A DNA stretch of 39,346 nucleotides from Flammeovirgaceae bacterium (GTDB taxonomy: Bacteria > Bacteroidota > Bacteroidia > Cytophagales > Cyclobacteriaceae): NCBI GenBank assembly GCA_024638265.1, contig JAHEKQ010000026.1, forward strand, positions 1 to 39,346. The letters are read 5' to 3'. The notes below the pieces were generated by a model, which saw only the letters and a program-made list of their open reading frames with translations, was not told the origin of the DNA and ran no database searches. Shown here one piece after another: positions 8,299 through 18,300 of this stretch (its first letter is position 1; each line of letters opens with the position of its first letter). A program made the position numbers and the translations under genes.

Positions 8299-11200
8299 AT
8301 GAGTGACGAAAACATGGAAGAATTTAACGAGGAGGAATACAACGAACCTGAATTCTCATCAGAGGATGAGAATGAAGAGGAGGAGGAAGAGAATACTCCC
8401 ACAAATGAGAAGCTGAAGGAAGGATTTAATCCATTTCCCGGTTTAAGGCCCTTCAAGATCGAGGAGAGCCACTTGTTTTTCGGGCGTGAAGGCCAAAGTG
8501 ACGAAGTGTTACTCAAGCTGTCCAAAAACAGGTTTGTCGGTGTTATCGGACCCTCGGGTTCTGGTAAGTCATCCTTTGTCTATTGTGGTGTGCTTCCTAT
8601 TCTATATGGAGGCTTTCTTACCGATGTCAGTGCGGACTGGGAAGTGGTAGTTACAAGACCCGGTGCCGGCCCTATCGAGAACCTCGCGGAATCACTCCTG
8701 AGAACCGATAAGGAATACAGGGAATCGGATGAGGACGAAAGAAAGGTGAAGAGACAGATTTTCTCCACGTTACTGAGAAGTAGTTCTCTCGGATTGGTAG
8801 AAGCTATCAAGCAATTTAAGAGAAGTACGAAAAAGAACTACCTCGTTCTTGTAGATCAGTTCGAGGAACTTTTCCGTTTCAAGGAAAGTAGGGATAAGGG
8901 AGCGGTAGATGAGACTCTGGCATTTATTAATCTTCTGCTTGAAGCGGTGGATAACCAGGATGTCCCTTGTTATGTAGCCATAACTATGAGGTCCGACTTC
9001 ATTGGTGAATGTGCACAGTTTGCCGACCTGACCAAAAAGATCAACGACAGTCATTACCTGATCCCCCAGATGACACGGGAACAGAAGAGAAAGGCCATAG
9101 AGGGGCCTGTGGCTGTGGGTGGCGCTGAAATCACCACCAGGCTTGTGCAAAGGTTGCTCAACGACCTGGGTGACAATCCTGACCAACTGCCCATTCTCCA
9201 GCACTCGCTGATGCGTACATGGGACTATTGGGACAAATTCAAGGATTTCGAGGACGAATCAGTTGATATCAAGCATTATGAGGCGATTGGCACTATGTCC
9301 GAGGCGCTCTCATTGCATGCCAACGAGGCTTATGATGAACTGGATGACGAGCAAAAGCGTATTTGCGAATCGATGTTCAAGGCGATTACAGAGAAGCGCG
9401 GTGAGAACTTTGGCATCAGACGCCCGACAAGACTTGGAGATATCGCAGCAATTGCTAATGCATCAGCCAAGGATGTAGCGGCCGTTATTGAAAAATTCAG
9501 GGAGCCCGGCAGGTCCCTGTTAGTGCCCGCACATGGTATTACTCTGTCTCCAAAGTCCGTGATTGACATCTCACACGAGTCCCTCATGAGGATCTGGGTA
9601 AGGCTTAAGAACTGGGTGGATGACGAAGCGGATGCGGTTCAAATGTACATTCGTCTTGCCGAGGCGGCCAGCATGTACCAGCTTGGAAAGGCAGGACTCT
9701 GGAGGCCCCCGGATCTCCAACTTGCCTTGAACTGGGAATCCAAGCACCGCCCTACCCTTATTTGGGCACAACGATATCATCCCGCTTTCGAACGCACCAT
9801 GGAATTCCTTTCGCATTCCAAGCGTGAATACGAGACGGAACAGCGAATAAAGGAACTCCAGGCCAAGAGGAGGCTGAAAACCGCAAGGATCACGGCCATG
9901 GTAATGGCCGGATTAGTGGTGGTAGCTATCGGGTTCCTGATCTACGCCTTTGACCAGCAGATTGAGGCTGCTAGACAGGCTCAAAGAGCCCAGGATAGTG
10001 CAGCTGCTGCACAAGTAGCCAGGGCGGATGCCGTAATTCAAAGGGATAGTGCCATTCTCGCAAAAAATGAAGCAGATATTCAGCGATCTAAAGCCGACAG
10101 TGCGAGTTTAAAGGCCATTGCAGAAGCACAGCGAGCCGATTCCGCTGCAACAGAAGCTCTTATCGCCAAAGATACTGCAGAATATCAGCGTCAGCTGGCC
10201 ATAAAAAGTGCTGCTCTTGCAAGACTCAATGAGACCAAGGCCGTACTGGCCAAAGAGGAAGCTGATTCTGCAAAATTTGTAGCTGAAGAGAACTTTACCG
10301 TTGCCCAGCAAAGATTATACGTTTCTAACGCTAAGACGATAGCACTCAAATCTCTAAGTTTTTCGGGAGAACTATTTAGAGATATCAAATCTCTACTGGC
10401 ACAGCAAGCCTACAATTTCAACTCCAGATTTGGTGGATACAGCTATGAGGTAGACGTCTTTAAGGGTCTATATTATGCATTGAGAGCAAATGGCGATCCG
10501 ATCGCTGCAACAAATAATAATGTGTATCCTACACCTGGGGATATTTTAATGGAATCCAATTCCAATAATCGAACGGTATTTTCCATTCATGAAAATGGAA
10601 GAATATTTTCCTGGGTGGATAATCAGAAAAATATGGTTACTGATAGTATCCCGGGAGTTACCGTAAAAGCAGCCAGTTTGAGCTCTGATAACCGGTATAT
10701 GGCCCTTGGAGGGAAGGGTTTCAGTGGTGCCTACTTAGCGATTGTGGACCTCAATACAAAATCAATCCAGGAACTGGAGGAATTGGGCGATGGTGTCATT
10801 GATTTGGATTATGCTCCAAACAATAACCTTTATCTACTGGACGACCACGGCTACACAATTAACAGAGTGACGGGAAATTCCATCACAGAGGTAATTAAAA
10901 GTGACGACAAACTCACCGAAATAGTCGTAAGTCATGATGGCCAATTCTTATATGGTGTGAGCACATTGGGAAATCTTCATCAATGGAATATTAAGAAAAA
11001 CTACGAAGATCATCCAAATGATTACAGAACCACCAATCGAATTGAATCCCTCGAAATTAGTGACAATGGTCGATGGGTAGCTTTTGGTGACAGCAAGGGA
11101 ATCCTATACATGATTGATAGCCAGGGCAACATGGAAAACCTATTTGGTCATGAAGCACCAATTACTTCCATCACCTTTAGTTATGATGGGAATTTTATGG

Positions 11201-11517
11201 CCACTTCCAGCAGGGACCGTACTGTTCGGCTTTGGAATCTCAATGATATAAACAAGGATCCAATTGTTATGGATGATCATAACGGAGCGGTTTCCGATAT
11301 GATATTTATGTATGATAATTCGCGGGTCTATGCCGGAACTCATAACAGGCAGGTTAAGGTTTGGCCTACTGATATTGACCAGATGGGTAACAGGCTATGC
11401 CAGTATGTAACCAGGAATATTGAAGAAGATGAGTGGTCAAGGTACCTCGATCCGAATATTCCCTACGAGAAGACTTGCGAGAATGTACAGGAGCAGTTGA
11501 GTGGCGGGGAGGATTGA
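8299..11517 (+). CDS. nSTAND1-type NTPase with one TM helix, coiled coil and C-terminal WD40 propeller
   Basis: This protein has 1,072 residues. A very acidic tail (1-40) precedes the nSTAND1 signature NPFPGLRPF...FFGRE. Walker A GPSGSGKS is at residues 84-91 and Walker B with acidic catalytic residues, VDQFEE, at 185-190. A STAND helical region runs to ~520 (GDNPDQLPILQHSLMRTW; ISHESLMRIW). A single TM helix lies at ~531-551, preceded by KRRLKTAR, so the positive-inside rule puts the NTPase in the cytoplasm and the C-terminus in the periplasm. Next comes an Ala/Asp/Arg-rich coiled coil (~552-680), then a propeller domain (~690-1050) with clear WD40 blades such as GHEAPITSITFSYDGNFMAT. STAND NTPases are switch proteins that oligomerise on sensing a ligand. 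Here the sensor is predicted to be outside the inner membrane and the effector (TIR) encoded by the preceding gene. The final ~390 residues are paralogous to the next gene product. Confidence 0.88.
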   Translation: MSDENMEEFNEEEYNEPEFSSEDENEEEEEENTPTNEKLKEGFNPFPGLRPFKIEESHLFFGREGQSDEVLLKLSKNRFVGVIGPSGSGKSSFVYCGVLPILYGGFLTDVSADWEVVVTRPGAGPIENLAESLLRTDKEYRESDEDERKVKRQIFSTLLRSSSLGLVEAIKQFKRSTKKNYLVLVDQFEELFRFKESRDKGAVDETLAFINLLLEAVDNQDVPCYVAITMRSDFIGECAQFADLTKKINDSHYLIPQMTREQKRKAIEGPVAVGGAEITTRLVQRLLNDLGDNPDQLPILQHSLMRTWDYWDKFKDFEDESVDIKHYEAIGTMSEALSLHANEAYDELDDEQKRICESMFKAITEKRGENFGIRRPTRLGDIAAIANASAKDVAAVIEKFREPGRSLLVPAHGITLSPKSVIDISHESLMRIWVRLKNWVDDEADAVQMYIRLAEAASMYQLGKAGLWRPPDLQLALNWESKHRPTLIWAQRYHPAFERTMEFLSHSKREYETEQRIKELQAKRRLKTARITAMVMAGLVVVAIGFLIYAFDQQIEAARQAQRAQDSAAAAQVARADAVIQRDSAILAKNEADIQRSKADSASLKAIAEAQRADSAATEALIAKDTAEYQRQLAIKSAALARLNETKAVLAKEEADSAKFVAEENFTVAQQRLYVSNAKTIALKSLSFSGELFRDIKSLLAQQAYNFNSRFGGYSYEVDVFKGLYYALRANGDPIAATNNNVYPTPGDILMESNSNNRTVFSIHENGRIFSWVDNQKNMVTDSIPGVTVKAASLSSDNRYMALGGKGFSGAYLAIVDLNTKSIQELEELGDGVIDLDYAPNNNLYLLDDHGYTINRVTGNSITEVIKSDDKLTEIVVSHDGQFLYGVSTLGNLHQWNIKKNYEDHPNDYRTTNRIESLEISDNGRWVAFGDSKGILYMIDSQGNMENLFGHEAPITSITFSYDGNFMATSSRDRTVRLWNLNDINKDPIVMDDHNGAVSDMIFMYDNSRVYAGTHNRQVKVWPTDIDQMGNRLCQYVTRNIEEDEWSRYLDPNIPYEKTCENVQEQLSGGED

Positions 11518-12947
11518 AAAGTCCCCTCACCATATGTATTATGTTGGCCTTTATAACCATAGCGCACCCCCAAACCAGCTTCGAACAGCAATTGTCCGAT
11601 GCAAGAAAAATGTCTTCAAGTGGGGAGTACACCAAAGCAGATAGCTTGCTGAACAGACTTTTGAAAAGCGGGCTGAATAAGGACCAGGAACTTCAGGTTT
11701 ACAAGTTTCTTTATTCCAATTCCAACATTGAAGCTAACAAATACAGGCTTCTCGAAGCAGCCAGGATCATTGCCCTTCGCTCACGTGAATACAAGGGCGA
11801 ACGCTTCTCACAACTGAAAGGCCTCCTGGCGGAACAAGCATACAACTTCCATAGGTCGGCTAATGGCTATGCCTATAATTCCGACTTATACAATGCAATG
11901 TATTTTGCCTTGAAGGAATTCAATGATCCCCTGACCCGGACCTATGGTACGATTTATGAAAACCCGGGTGATATTTTCCTTATCAATTCAATTAAAGACC
12001 GATATTTCTTTTCCATCCATCAGAACGGCAGTCTTCTGAAATGGAATATTGACGGGGATATGCTATCCTTTGAAAAACACTCATCCTTCTGGAATCGGGT
12101 AACCGTTAAAACTGTCGAAGTAAGCGAGGATGGATTGAGCTTATTTATGGCGGGCACCCTTAACAATAGCGCCTTTGCAGAGATTTTCGATACCAGGGAC
12201 CTGTCCCGGAAGGCAAGCCTCAAGCAGCTTGGGAGCTCCGTAATTGATGCTGCTTACTTAAAGAATGATGCAGTATACTTGCTGGACAACTACGGCAAGA
12301 TGATCAGCCTGTACTCCAATAATTATACAAATACCCTCTTCGAACCCGAAGAAAAGCTGACCCAGATTACCGTCAATCGTCTGGGTACTACCCTTTACGG
12401 GACGGGCAGTGAAGGAAATCTCTATGCCTACGATATACTAGAGAACCATAGGGCATCGGTAGTATTAAGTACAAACCACCGCCTACGGTCCATTGAGATC
12501 AATCATAATGACTCTTTAGTTGCAGTGGGTGACTATGAGGGCAATATTTACCTCAGTATTGACAATAAATGGCAAGTGCTGGCTGGTCATACAGCGGCTA
12601 TTGTAAGTATGGCCTTCAGTAGTGACGGAAAACATTTCGCCAGCGCGAGTGCCGATAAGAGTATCCGGGTTTACAATCTTGAGGAACTGAATAGGGATCC
12701 CCTTGTCTTGCGGGATCACAACAGCGCCGTGACCTCACTGGCCTTTTCTAAAGACAGCCAACGATTGCTCGCAGGCACCCACAACCGGGCTATAAAATCC
12801 TGGCCCATGGATATCGAATCAATGAGCGGTCGCATGTGTAATTACCTGTTGAGAAATATGACTAAAGAAGAGTGGAAAAGAAATATTGGTAGTGAAATCG
12901 CTTACCAAAACACCTGTAACAATATTAACACTAACGAGACACCCTGA
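11514..12947 (+). CDS. Secreted WD40-propeller protein, paralogue of the STAND NTPase C-terminal domain
   Basis: I choose the TTG at 11514, overlapping the previous TGA (TTGA). It gives 477 residues and a full signal peptide (MKSPLTICIMLAFITIAHPQ) preceded by the purine-rich GGGGAGGA. The ATG at 11541 would leave only a stub of the hydrophobic stretch. Residues ~25-75 are a short TPR-like helical part. From ~85 on, the sequence runs collinearly with the end of the STAND protein: LLAEQAYNFHRSANGYAY against LLAQQAYNFNSRFGGYSY, NPGDIF against TPGDIL, FSIHQNGSLLKWN against FSIHENGRIFSWV, LAGTHNRAIKSWP against YAGTHNRQVKVWP, and matching Cys-x-Tyr ends. It therefore carries the same sensor propeller but without NTPase, TM helix or coiled coil. 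It is probably periplasmic, where it could pair with or compete with the STAND sensor. Confidence 0.85.
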   Translation: MKSPLTICIMLAFITIAHPQTSFEQQLSDARKMSSSGEYTKADSLLNRLLKSGLNKDQELQVYKFLYSNSNIEANKYRLLEAARIIALRSREYKGERFSQLKGLLAEQAYNFHRSANGYAYNSDLYNAMYFALKEFNDPLTRTYGTIYENPGDIFLINSIKDRYFFSIHQNGSLLKWNIDGDMLSFEKHSSFWNRVTVKTVEVSEDGLSLFMAGTLNNSAFAEIFDTRDLSRKASLKQLGSSVIDAAYLKNDAVYLLDNYGKMISLYSNNYTNTLFEPEEKLTQITVNRLGTTLYGTGSEGNLYAYDILENHRASVVLSTNHRLRSIEINHNDSLVAVGDYEGNIYLSIDNKWQVLAGHTAAIVSMAFSSDGKHFASASADKSIRVYNLEELNRDPLVLRDHNSAVTSLAFSKDSQRLLAGTHNRAIKSWPMDIESMSGRMCNYLLRNMTKEEWKRNIGSEIAYQNTCNNINTNETP

Positions 12948-12949
12948 AA

Positions 12950-14026
12950 ATGAGATTAACCACCTCCCTCCTATCCCTGGCGCTCGTGTTTTTTGCTGTT
13001 GAAGCGTCATTTGCACAAACTTGTGCTGAACGACTCACTGCAGCTCAAACAGCCTATGATGAAGGTCGTATTCACGACCTTGTTGACCAATTCCAGCAAA
13101 CGTGGGGCTCATGCCTGAATGAGAATAACCTGGAGTTCACCAAAGAGGAGCGTGTCCAGGCCTATCGCCTTCTAACACTGACTTATCTTCAGCTAGACGA
13201 ACCGGAAAAGGCAGATGAATATATGTTGTTGATGCTGGGTACTGATCCGGAATATCTCCTGAATCCCTCGGTCGACCCTACAGAGTTCATAAATCTTTAC
13301 AGGACCTTCAGGACCGATCCGATTTTCAGGATAGGAGCGCGATTCGGAACTAACACCAATTTTTCTCACATGAAGAATCGAGTAACCCCTTATCAAGGGG
13401 CAGCAACAGTCGAGGTCACCCCGGGGTTTCAGGCATTTGTCAGTGCGGAATTCGATTTGTTCCGCAATAAGCCCACTCTGGAGAAATTGATTTTTAATCC
13501 CGAATTGGGTTTTGTCAGCAGGATTGTAACGGATTATTATGAAGATGATTTTGAAAAGGTCAGGGTGGTAGGCAGGTTTAATAGTCTACAGCTTAATACA
13601 CTTGCACATTACAACTTGATAATGAATCGAAGGGTAAGAGTCCACGGGACATTTGGCATTTCCGGACAATACCGCATGAGCGTAACAGATCAAATCTCAA
13701 CGGAGCTCGTGACTACGGGTGAGGAAACCGGGGGTGGAGAGCTCCTGGAAAGTCCAAATCTTGATGTTACTGACGGATATCATTCGTTTGATATGGAAAT
13801 AATTGCTGGGGGGGCGTTGCGCCTAAAAATTGGACGCCCATGGGCCACCCTGGATGTAAGGTATAATTACGGTTTATTCCAGGTAGTAAAAGACCGCTTC
13901 CAGTTTTATGAAAATGCAGTAGCATATGGAGGAGGACTTAGGAATGATCAAAGATTTCAATCTTTCAGTATTAGTGCGGGAATCCACCTCCCCATATTCA
14001 AACACGAAAAACTTCTAGAAGAATGA
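12950..14026 (+). CDS. Outer-membrane beta-barrel protein with N-terminal periplasmic helical (TPR-like) domain
   Basis: This 358-residue protein has a signal peptide ending in SFAQ. Residues ~24-120 are helical and TPR-like (YDEGRIHDLVDQFQQTWGSC; RLLTLTYLQLDEPEKADEYM), with two Cys residues (one just after the cleavage site) that could form a disulphide. Residues ~130-358 show alternating hydrophobic beta-strands typical of a small Bacteroidota outer-membrane barrel (FRIGARFGTNTNFSHM; FGISGQYRMSV; FQSFSISAGIHLPIF). It is not an evident PorP/SprF homologue. It starts 2 bp after the secreted WD40 gene and its stop overlaps the next start (ATGA), so all three are translationally coupled. I infer that it is the outer-membrane anchor or channel of the system, with the helical domain facing the periplasmic propellers. 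Confidence 0.75.
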   Translation: MRLTTSLLSLALVFFAVEASFAQTCAERLTAAQTAYDEGRIHDLVDQFQQTWGSCLNENNLEFTKEERVQAYRLLTLTYLQLDEPEKADEYMLLMLGTDPEYLLNPSVDPTEFINLYRTFRTDPIFRIGARFGTNTNFSHMKNRVTPYQGAATVEVTPGFQAFVSAEFDLFRNKPTLEKLIFNPELGFVSRIVTDYYEDDFEKVRVVGRFNSLQLNTLAHYNLIMNRRVRVHGTFGISGQYRMSVTDQISTELVTTGEETGGGELLESPNLDVTDGYHSFDMEIIAGGALRLKIGRPWATLDVRYNYGLFQVVKDRFQFYENAVAYGGGLRNDQRFQSFSISAGIHLPIFKHEKLLEE

Positions 14027-15300
14027 TGAAAAGACTTTTACCAAGTATTGCTGTATTTTCCATTCTAAGTGTCTTTTCAGGATGTACCGTAGAGGAAAAT
14101 ATCGAGCCTTCCGATACCAGTGGATTTGTGAAATTGATCGGGGAAAACTCCAACTCCCCTACCACTGCAGTAGATATGAAATATCATCCTGATGGGGGCT
14201 ACCTCTTATTGGCCAACGTCGAAGAGGTGGAGGATGGAGCATCGAAATTCAGGCCCAAACTACTTCGAGTGGATGACCGGGGCATTATTCAGTGGTCGCT
14301 CGTTTCCACTACGGATGAAATTGGGGATTTCCGATCCACTTCCCTCACAGTCCTTGGAAACAACAGTTTTATCATTTCAGGCTATGAGGTAGTCGATTCA
14401 GAAAACTATGCGGCGGTATGTCTCGCCACTGGTTCTGACTTCAAATTCCTGCGATTTGGTAATCAATCTGGAGCTATAAAGGGAATTCTAAGGGGAGCTA
14501 TTAAAGAAAGTGATGGCAATGACCTGGTGGGAATTGTTGAGCAACCTGACCAGGCTGACAAGCATTCGCTGCTAATAGAATTCGCTTCTTCAGCACCGGG
14601 AACTGTACCTGAGGATGATAATGTGGCAGATATCATTAAGGATAAAATCGAATTTGAACGCCAGGTTTCGTCCGATTCAAACCCCGATGAAAAAGCACCC
14701 ATTCTGAACACTCTTCAAATGGATAATTCAGGGAAGGTGATCTGGGGTGGTCCGAGGGATCTTAAAAGTGAGCTTTCAACGGCCCAAAGGGGATCTGATA
14801 TAGAACAAAGTCCACTTTACCCCTACCAGGAGAGCACGGAATTCAAGATGACTGATTTTCATGTTACCAATACAGGTGCCAACCGGTACTATATGATCGG
14901 AACAATAACAGATGAAGACCAAACCAATATCAGGCTTGTGATTACAGATAATTTGTCTGCCCAGCCTATTCTGCAAAATGTGGAATATGATTATGAAGGT
15001 ACTGATACTCCCAACTCTATTACGGTATCAGCGTTTGGAGATATTTTGATACTGGCCACCTCCGACCGAGGGGTTATAGGAGATGAAGATTTTATGCTTC
15101 TCAAAGTAGATGTGGATGGCAATATTACTTTCCCTGGTGGAGAACCAAAATACTACGGGGGAGCCGGCACCGAAACGGCTGCAGCTGTTTTGCCCAGCGA
15201 AGACAACGGCATATTGATGTTTGGCCACACTGAATTTGCCGATGTAAATACGCTTCTCCTGATCAAGGTGATGGAGAACGGAGAATTTGAAAAGAAATAA
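14023..15300 (+). CDS. Surface or periplasmic lipoprotein with beta-propeller-like repeats
   Basis: This 425-residue protein has a lipoprotein signal peptide with lipobox VFSGC (lipidated Cys21). Directly after it comes TVEEN, whose acidic residues at +3/+4 resemble Bacteroidota lipoprotein export signals that send lipoproteins to the cell surface. The body has recurrent segments of the type found in delta-60/propeller-like proteins (PDGGYLLLANVEE; NNSFIISGYEVVD; FGDILILATSDRG; DNGILMFGHTEF), about 60-100 residues apart. No catalytic motif is visible. Its start overlaps the stop of the barrel gene (ATGA), which suggests that the two proteins work as a pair, and it is followed 38 bp later by the giant T9SS substrate. 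A role as a surface receptor or adaptor is an inference. Confidence 0.75.
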   Translation: MMKRLLPSIAVFSILSVFSGCTVEENIEPSDTSGFVKLIGENSNSPTTAVDMKYHPDGGYLLLANVEEVEDGASKFRPKLLRVDDRGIIQWSLVSTTDEIGDFRSTSLTVLGNNSFIISGYEVVDSENYAAVCLATGSDFKFLRFGNQSGAIKGILRGAIKESDGNDLVGIVEQPDQADKHSLLIEFASSAPGTVPEDDNVADIIKDKIEFERQVSSDSNPDEKAPILNTLQMDNSGKVIWGGPRDLKSELSTAQRGSDIEQSPLYPYQESTEFKMTDFHVTNTGANRYYMIGTITDEDQTNIRLVITDNLSAQPILQNVEYDYEGTDTPNSITVSAFGDILILATSDRGVIGDEDFMLLKVDVDGNITFPGGEPKYYGGAGTETAAAVLPSEDNGILMFGHTEFADVNTLLLIKVMENGEFEKK

Positions 15301-15338
15301 ACCATAGAATCTATAGTCAAGACTTTTACCTGAACAAT

Positions 15339-18300
15339 ATGAACCTATTTATACTAAAACTAAGGAAATCATTTATTGCGGTAACACTGCTTTTTTCCTT
15401 GCTGGTTCTTACCAGTGCAAGTAGGGATTGGGCCAATCCCACTATCGATGTAGCCACGGTGGCCACTGATAACTCGTACATTGAGGTTACTTTCAGTGAG
15501 GGGGTATTCAACAGCACTGGTGCTGCACTATCGAATACCATAGGTACTGAGTTTAATTTAAATTACAGCGACGGTGGTTCAGGCGTAGCTGTAACAGTTT
15601 CATCCATCAAGCAAAGTGATGGAAGTACCGACCCGGCAGGTGGGGAAACGGTGCTCAGGTTCTTATTAAATGTTACAGGTACACCTACAGGGGCGGAAAC
15701 GGTTGAAATCGTACCCGTAGATGGCAATTCTGTCTTTGATACAGGTGGTACAAATCCAATGGCTGGTACACAAACTACTGGTGTGTTGAATATGGAGGAT
15801 GAAGCGGAACCGACAGTTACAGGACTCAATTTTGTTAATAATACCACGCTAGTCGTAAGTTTTAATGAAGAAGTGGACCAAACCACTGCTGAAGCTATTG
15901 GAAACTACTCTTTAGATAACGGTATAACCGTAAGTGGGGCAGTGAAATCCGGTTCTGATGTCACTCTGACCGTCTCGGATATGTCTGCTCTCAGTGAAGG
16001 GACAGACATAACAGTTACCGTGATCAACGTTACAGATCTTAACAGCAATGTTGTAGACAATGCAAATGACCAAGCTACTACAAGTGTAGACAATGTAGTT
16101 CCGGGATTCAGTAATCTGAATGTTGCAGGAAATAATGCTTCTGCAACAGTCACTTTCACAGAAAACGTATGGGCAACGGTTAACCGGACTGGTAATATTG
16201 ATGAAACCAACCTGGAAGTTACTATTTCCAGTGGTACGGCAACCCTCCAATCTTATACTATAAGTCATACGGGAGGTTCCAATACAGCCACCATTAACCT
16301 TACTTTAAACGGTGTCCCCGATGGTAATGAGATCTTGACGGTTTCACCATTTTCAAATAGTGATGCATTTGACGGCAATGGCACGAATATTCCAGATGCC
16401 GCTGATATAACGGCCAATCTTAATGATGAAACGGATCCTGGATTCCAATCTCTCACAGTAAATGCCGCCAACACCCAGGCCACCCTAACATTTACAGAGG
16501 TGGTTTGGGCGAATAATGACATGACCGGAGACCTTGTGGATGCTGACTTCGATGTTTCTATTACGGGTGGTACCGCAACCTTGACAAGTAGTACCATAAC
16601 ACATACCGGGGGAACTAATAGCCTGACAATAGATCTCACCCTAAGTGGGGTAGCCGATGGCAGTGAAGTACTCACCGTATCTCCTTCAGCCAATAACAGG
16701 GTATTTGACGATGCCGGATTGGATGTACCTGACGCCGACGAGATTACACAAAACCTTAACGATCTGACTCTACCGTCAATCAATTCGGTGGTTGTAGCGA
16801 CAGACAATTTATCAGCCCTTATTACCTTTTCAGAATCTGTTTCAGGATCCAACAGCAGTGCAACTTCCATTGTTGAGGCAGACTTGAATGTGCAAATTAC
16901 CGGTGGTTCAGCCACGCTCAGTTCATTCACCGTATCACATACGGCGGGAACAGATAATGCCACCATCAATCTAACTCTGAACAATACTCCCGCTGACGGA
17001 AGCGAATTACTGACTGTTGGCCCTGCAGATGGAGCTTCAATTTTCGACCTCGCCTCCCCTACCGGGAATGCTATGGATGCCGGACAATCAGCAAATGATA
17101 ACCTGGATGATCGAAAACCGGCAACTATATTGAGTTCTACGCTCGATACCGAGAATGCATTTATCGATGTGTTTTTTAGCGATGGAGTATATTCTTCAGG
17201 GGGTTCAGGAGCGCTCGGACCGGGAGCATTCAGTGTAAACTTCCTGCAAAATGGGGGTGCTGCAAGTGATATTACCATATCATCTGTTACAAAAACAGAT
17301 GGCAATACGGCCACTGGGGGAGAAACTGAACTCAGATTGAATTTGAGTATTACAGATGGCCCTCCATCAGGTGTAGAATCTATCGAAATTAAGCCTGCCT
17401 CAGCAACTTCCATCTTCGATGATGACAGTGTAACGCCTAATCCAATGGCGGATACCCAATCAGGAGGAGTTAAGGTACTCAATGATAAGCTCGCCCCATT
17501 TGTAACTCCATTTGAATTTGTTCTCTATGACGCTGTAGGAACAGATTCCGATACCATCAGGTTCTTTATTTCGGAAGATTTGCAGATCGCCGATGGAAAT
17601 CCTTTAACTGGTTTTACACTTTCCCAGGCAGCAACCGGCTCATCATGGAATGCGACTACCAGGCAGGGAAGATTTACAGCTCCTGCCGGCACATGGAATT
17701 TATCATCCACCATATCTTATACAAGTGGTGGAGTAGGCAATATAATAGACCTTAACAATAATGAAATGGCTTCCTTTGGTGCTACCACCCTGGCAGCACC
17801 CGGGCAGGTAAATTTAAGTCCTGGAGATATTGTTTTTACTTCCTTTAACTCCATTGTAGATCTGGGAGGCGATGATGATTTCGTCCAGTTCTTATTGTTA
17901 AAAGATGTGGAAGACGGTACTAAGATTAATTTTACTCGCAGAGGATGGTCTGGCACACAATTTACAACCAATGCAGAACAAACGGTTGTATGGACCGCCT
18001 CCGGATTTACTTACGCCGGTACGGAAATTACCATAACGGACTTTGAAATCGATCAGGGAGGTGGAGACCAGGTACTGGCATACCAGGGAGAAGTTAGTTC
18101 ACCTACGTTCCTAGCAGGAATTATGATTAATGGAAGCTGGCAAGGAAGCATGTCTGAACCTAGTTCAAATGAAAGTCAATCAGAAGTTCCTACCGGATTA
18201 ACCGATGGTTCGTTTTCAGCAATCGCCAGCTCTAAGAATGCGGGAGCCTACAACATACCTACAGAGACTAATACCGGTACGGTTAGTTCACTAAGAGGAG

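Noticed and set aside
16265-17482. 405-codon minus-strand ORF inside the giant gene
   Set aside because: It is antisense to the Ig-like repeats, with low-complexity Val/Ser/Pro-rich translation. Long antisense ORFs of this kind arise in repetitive Thr/Gly-rich coding DNA.
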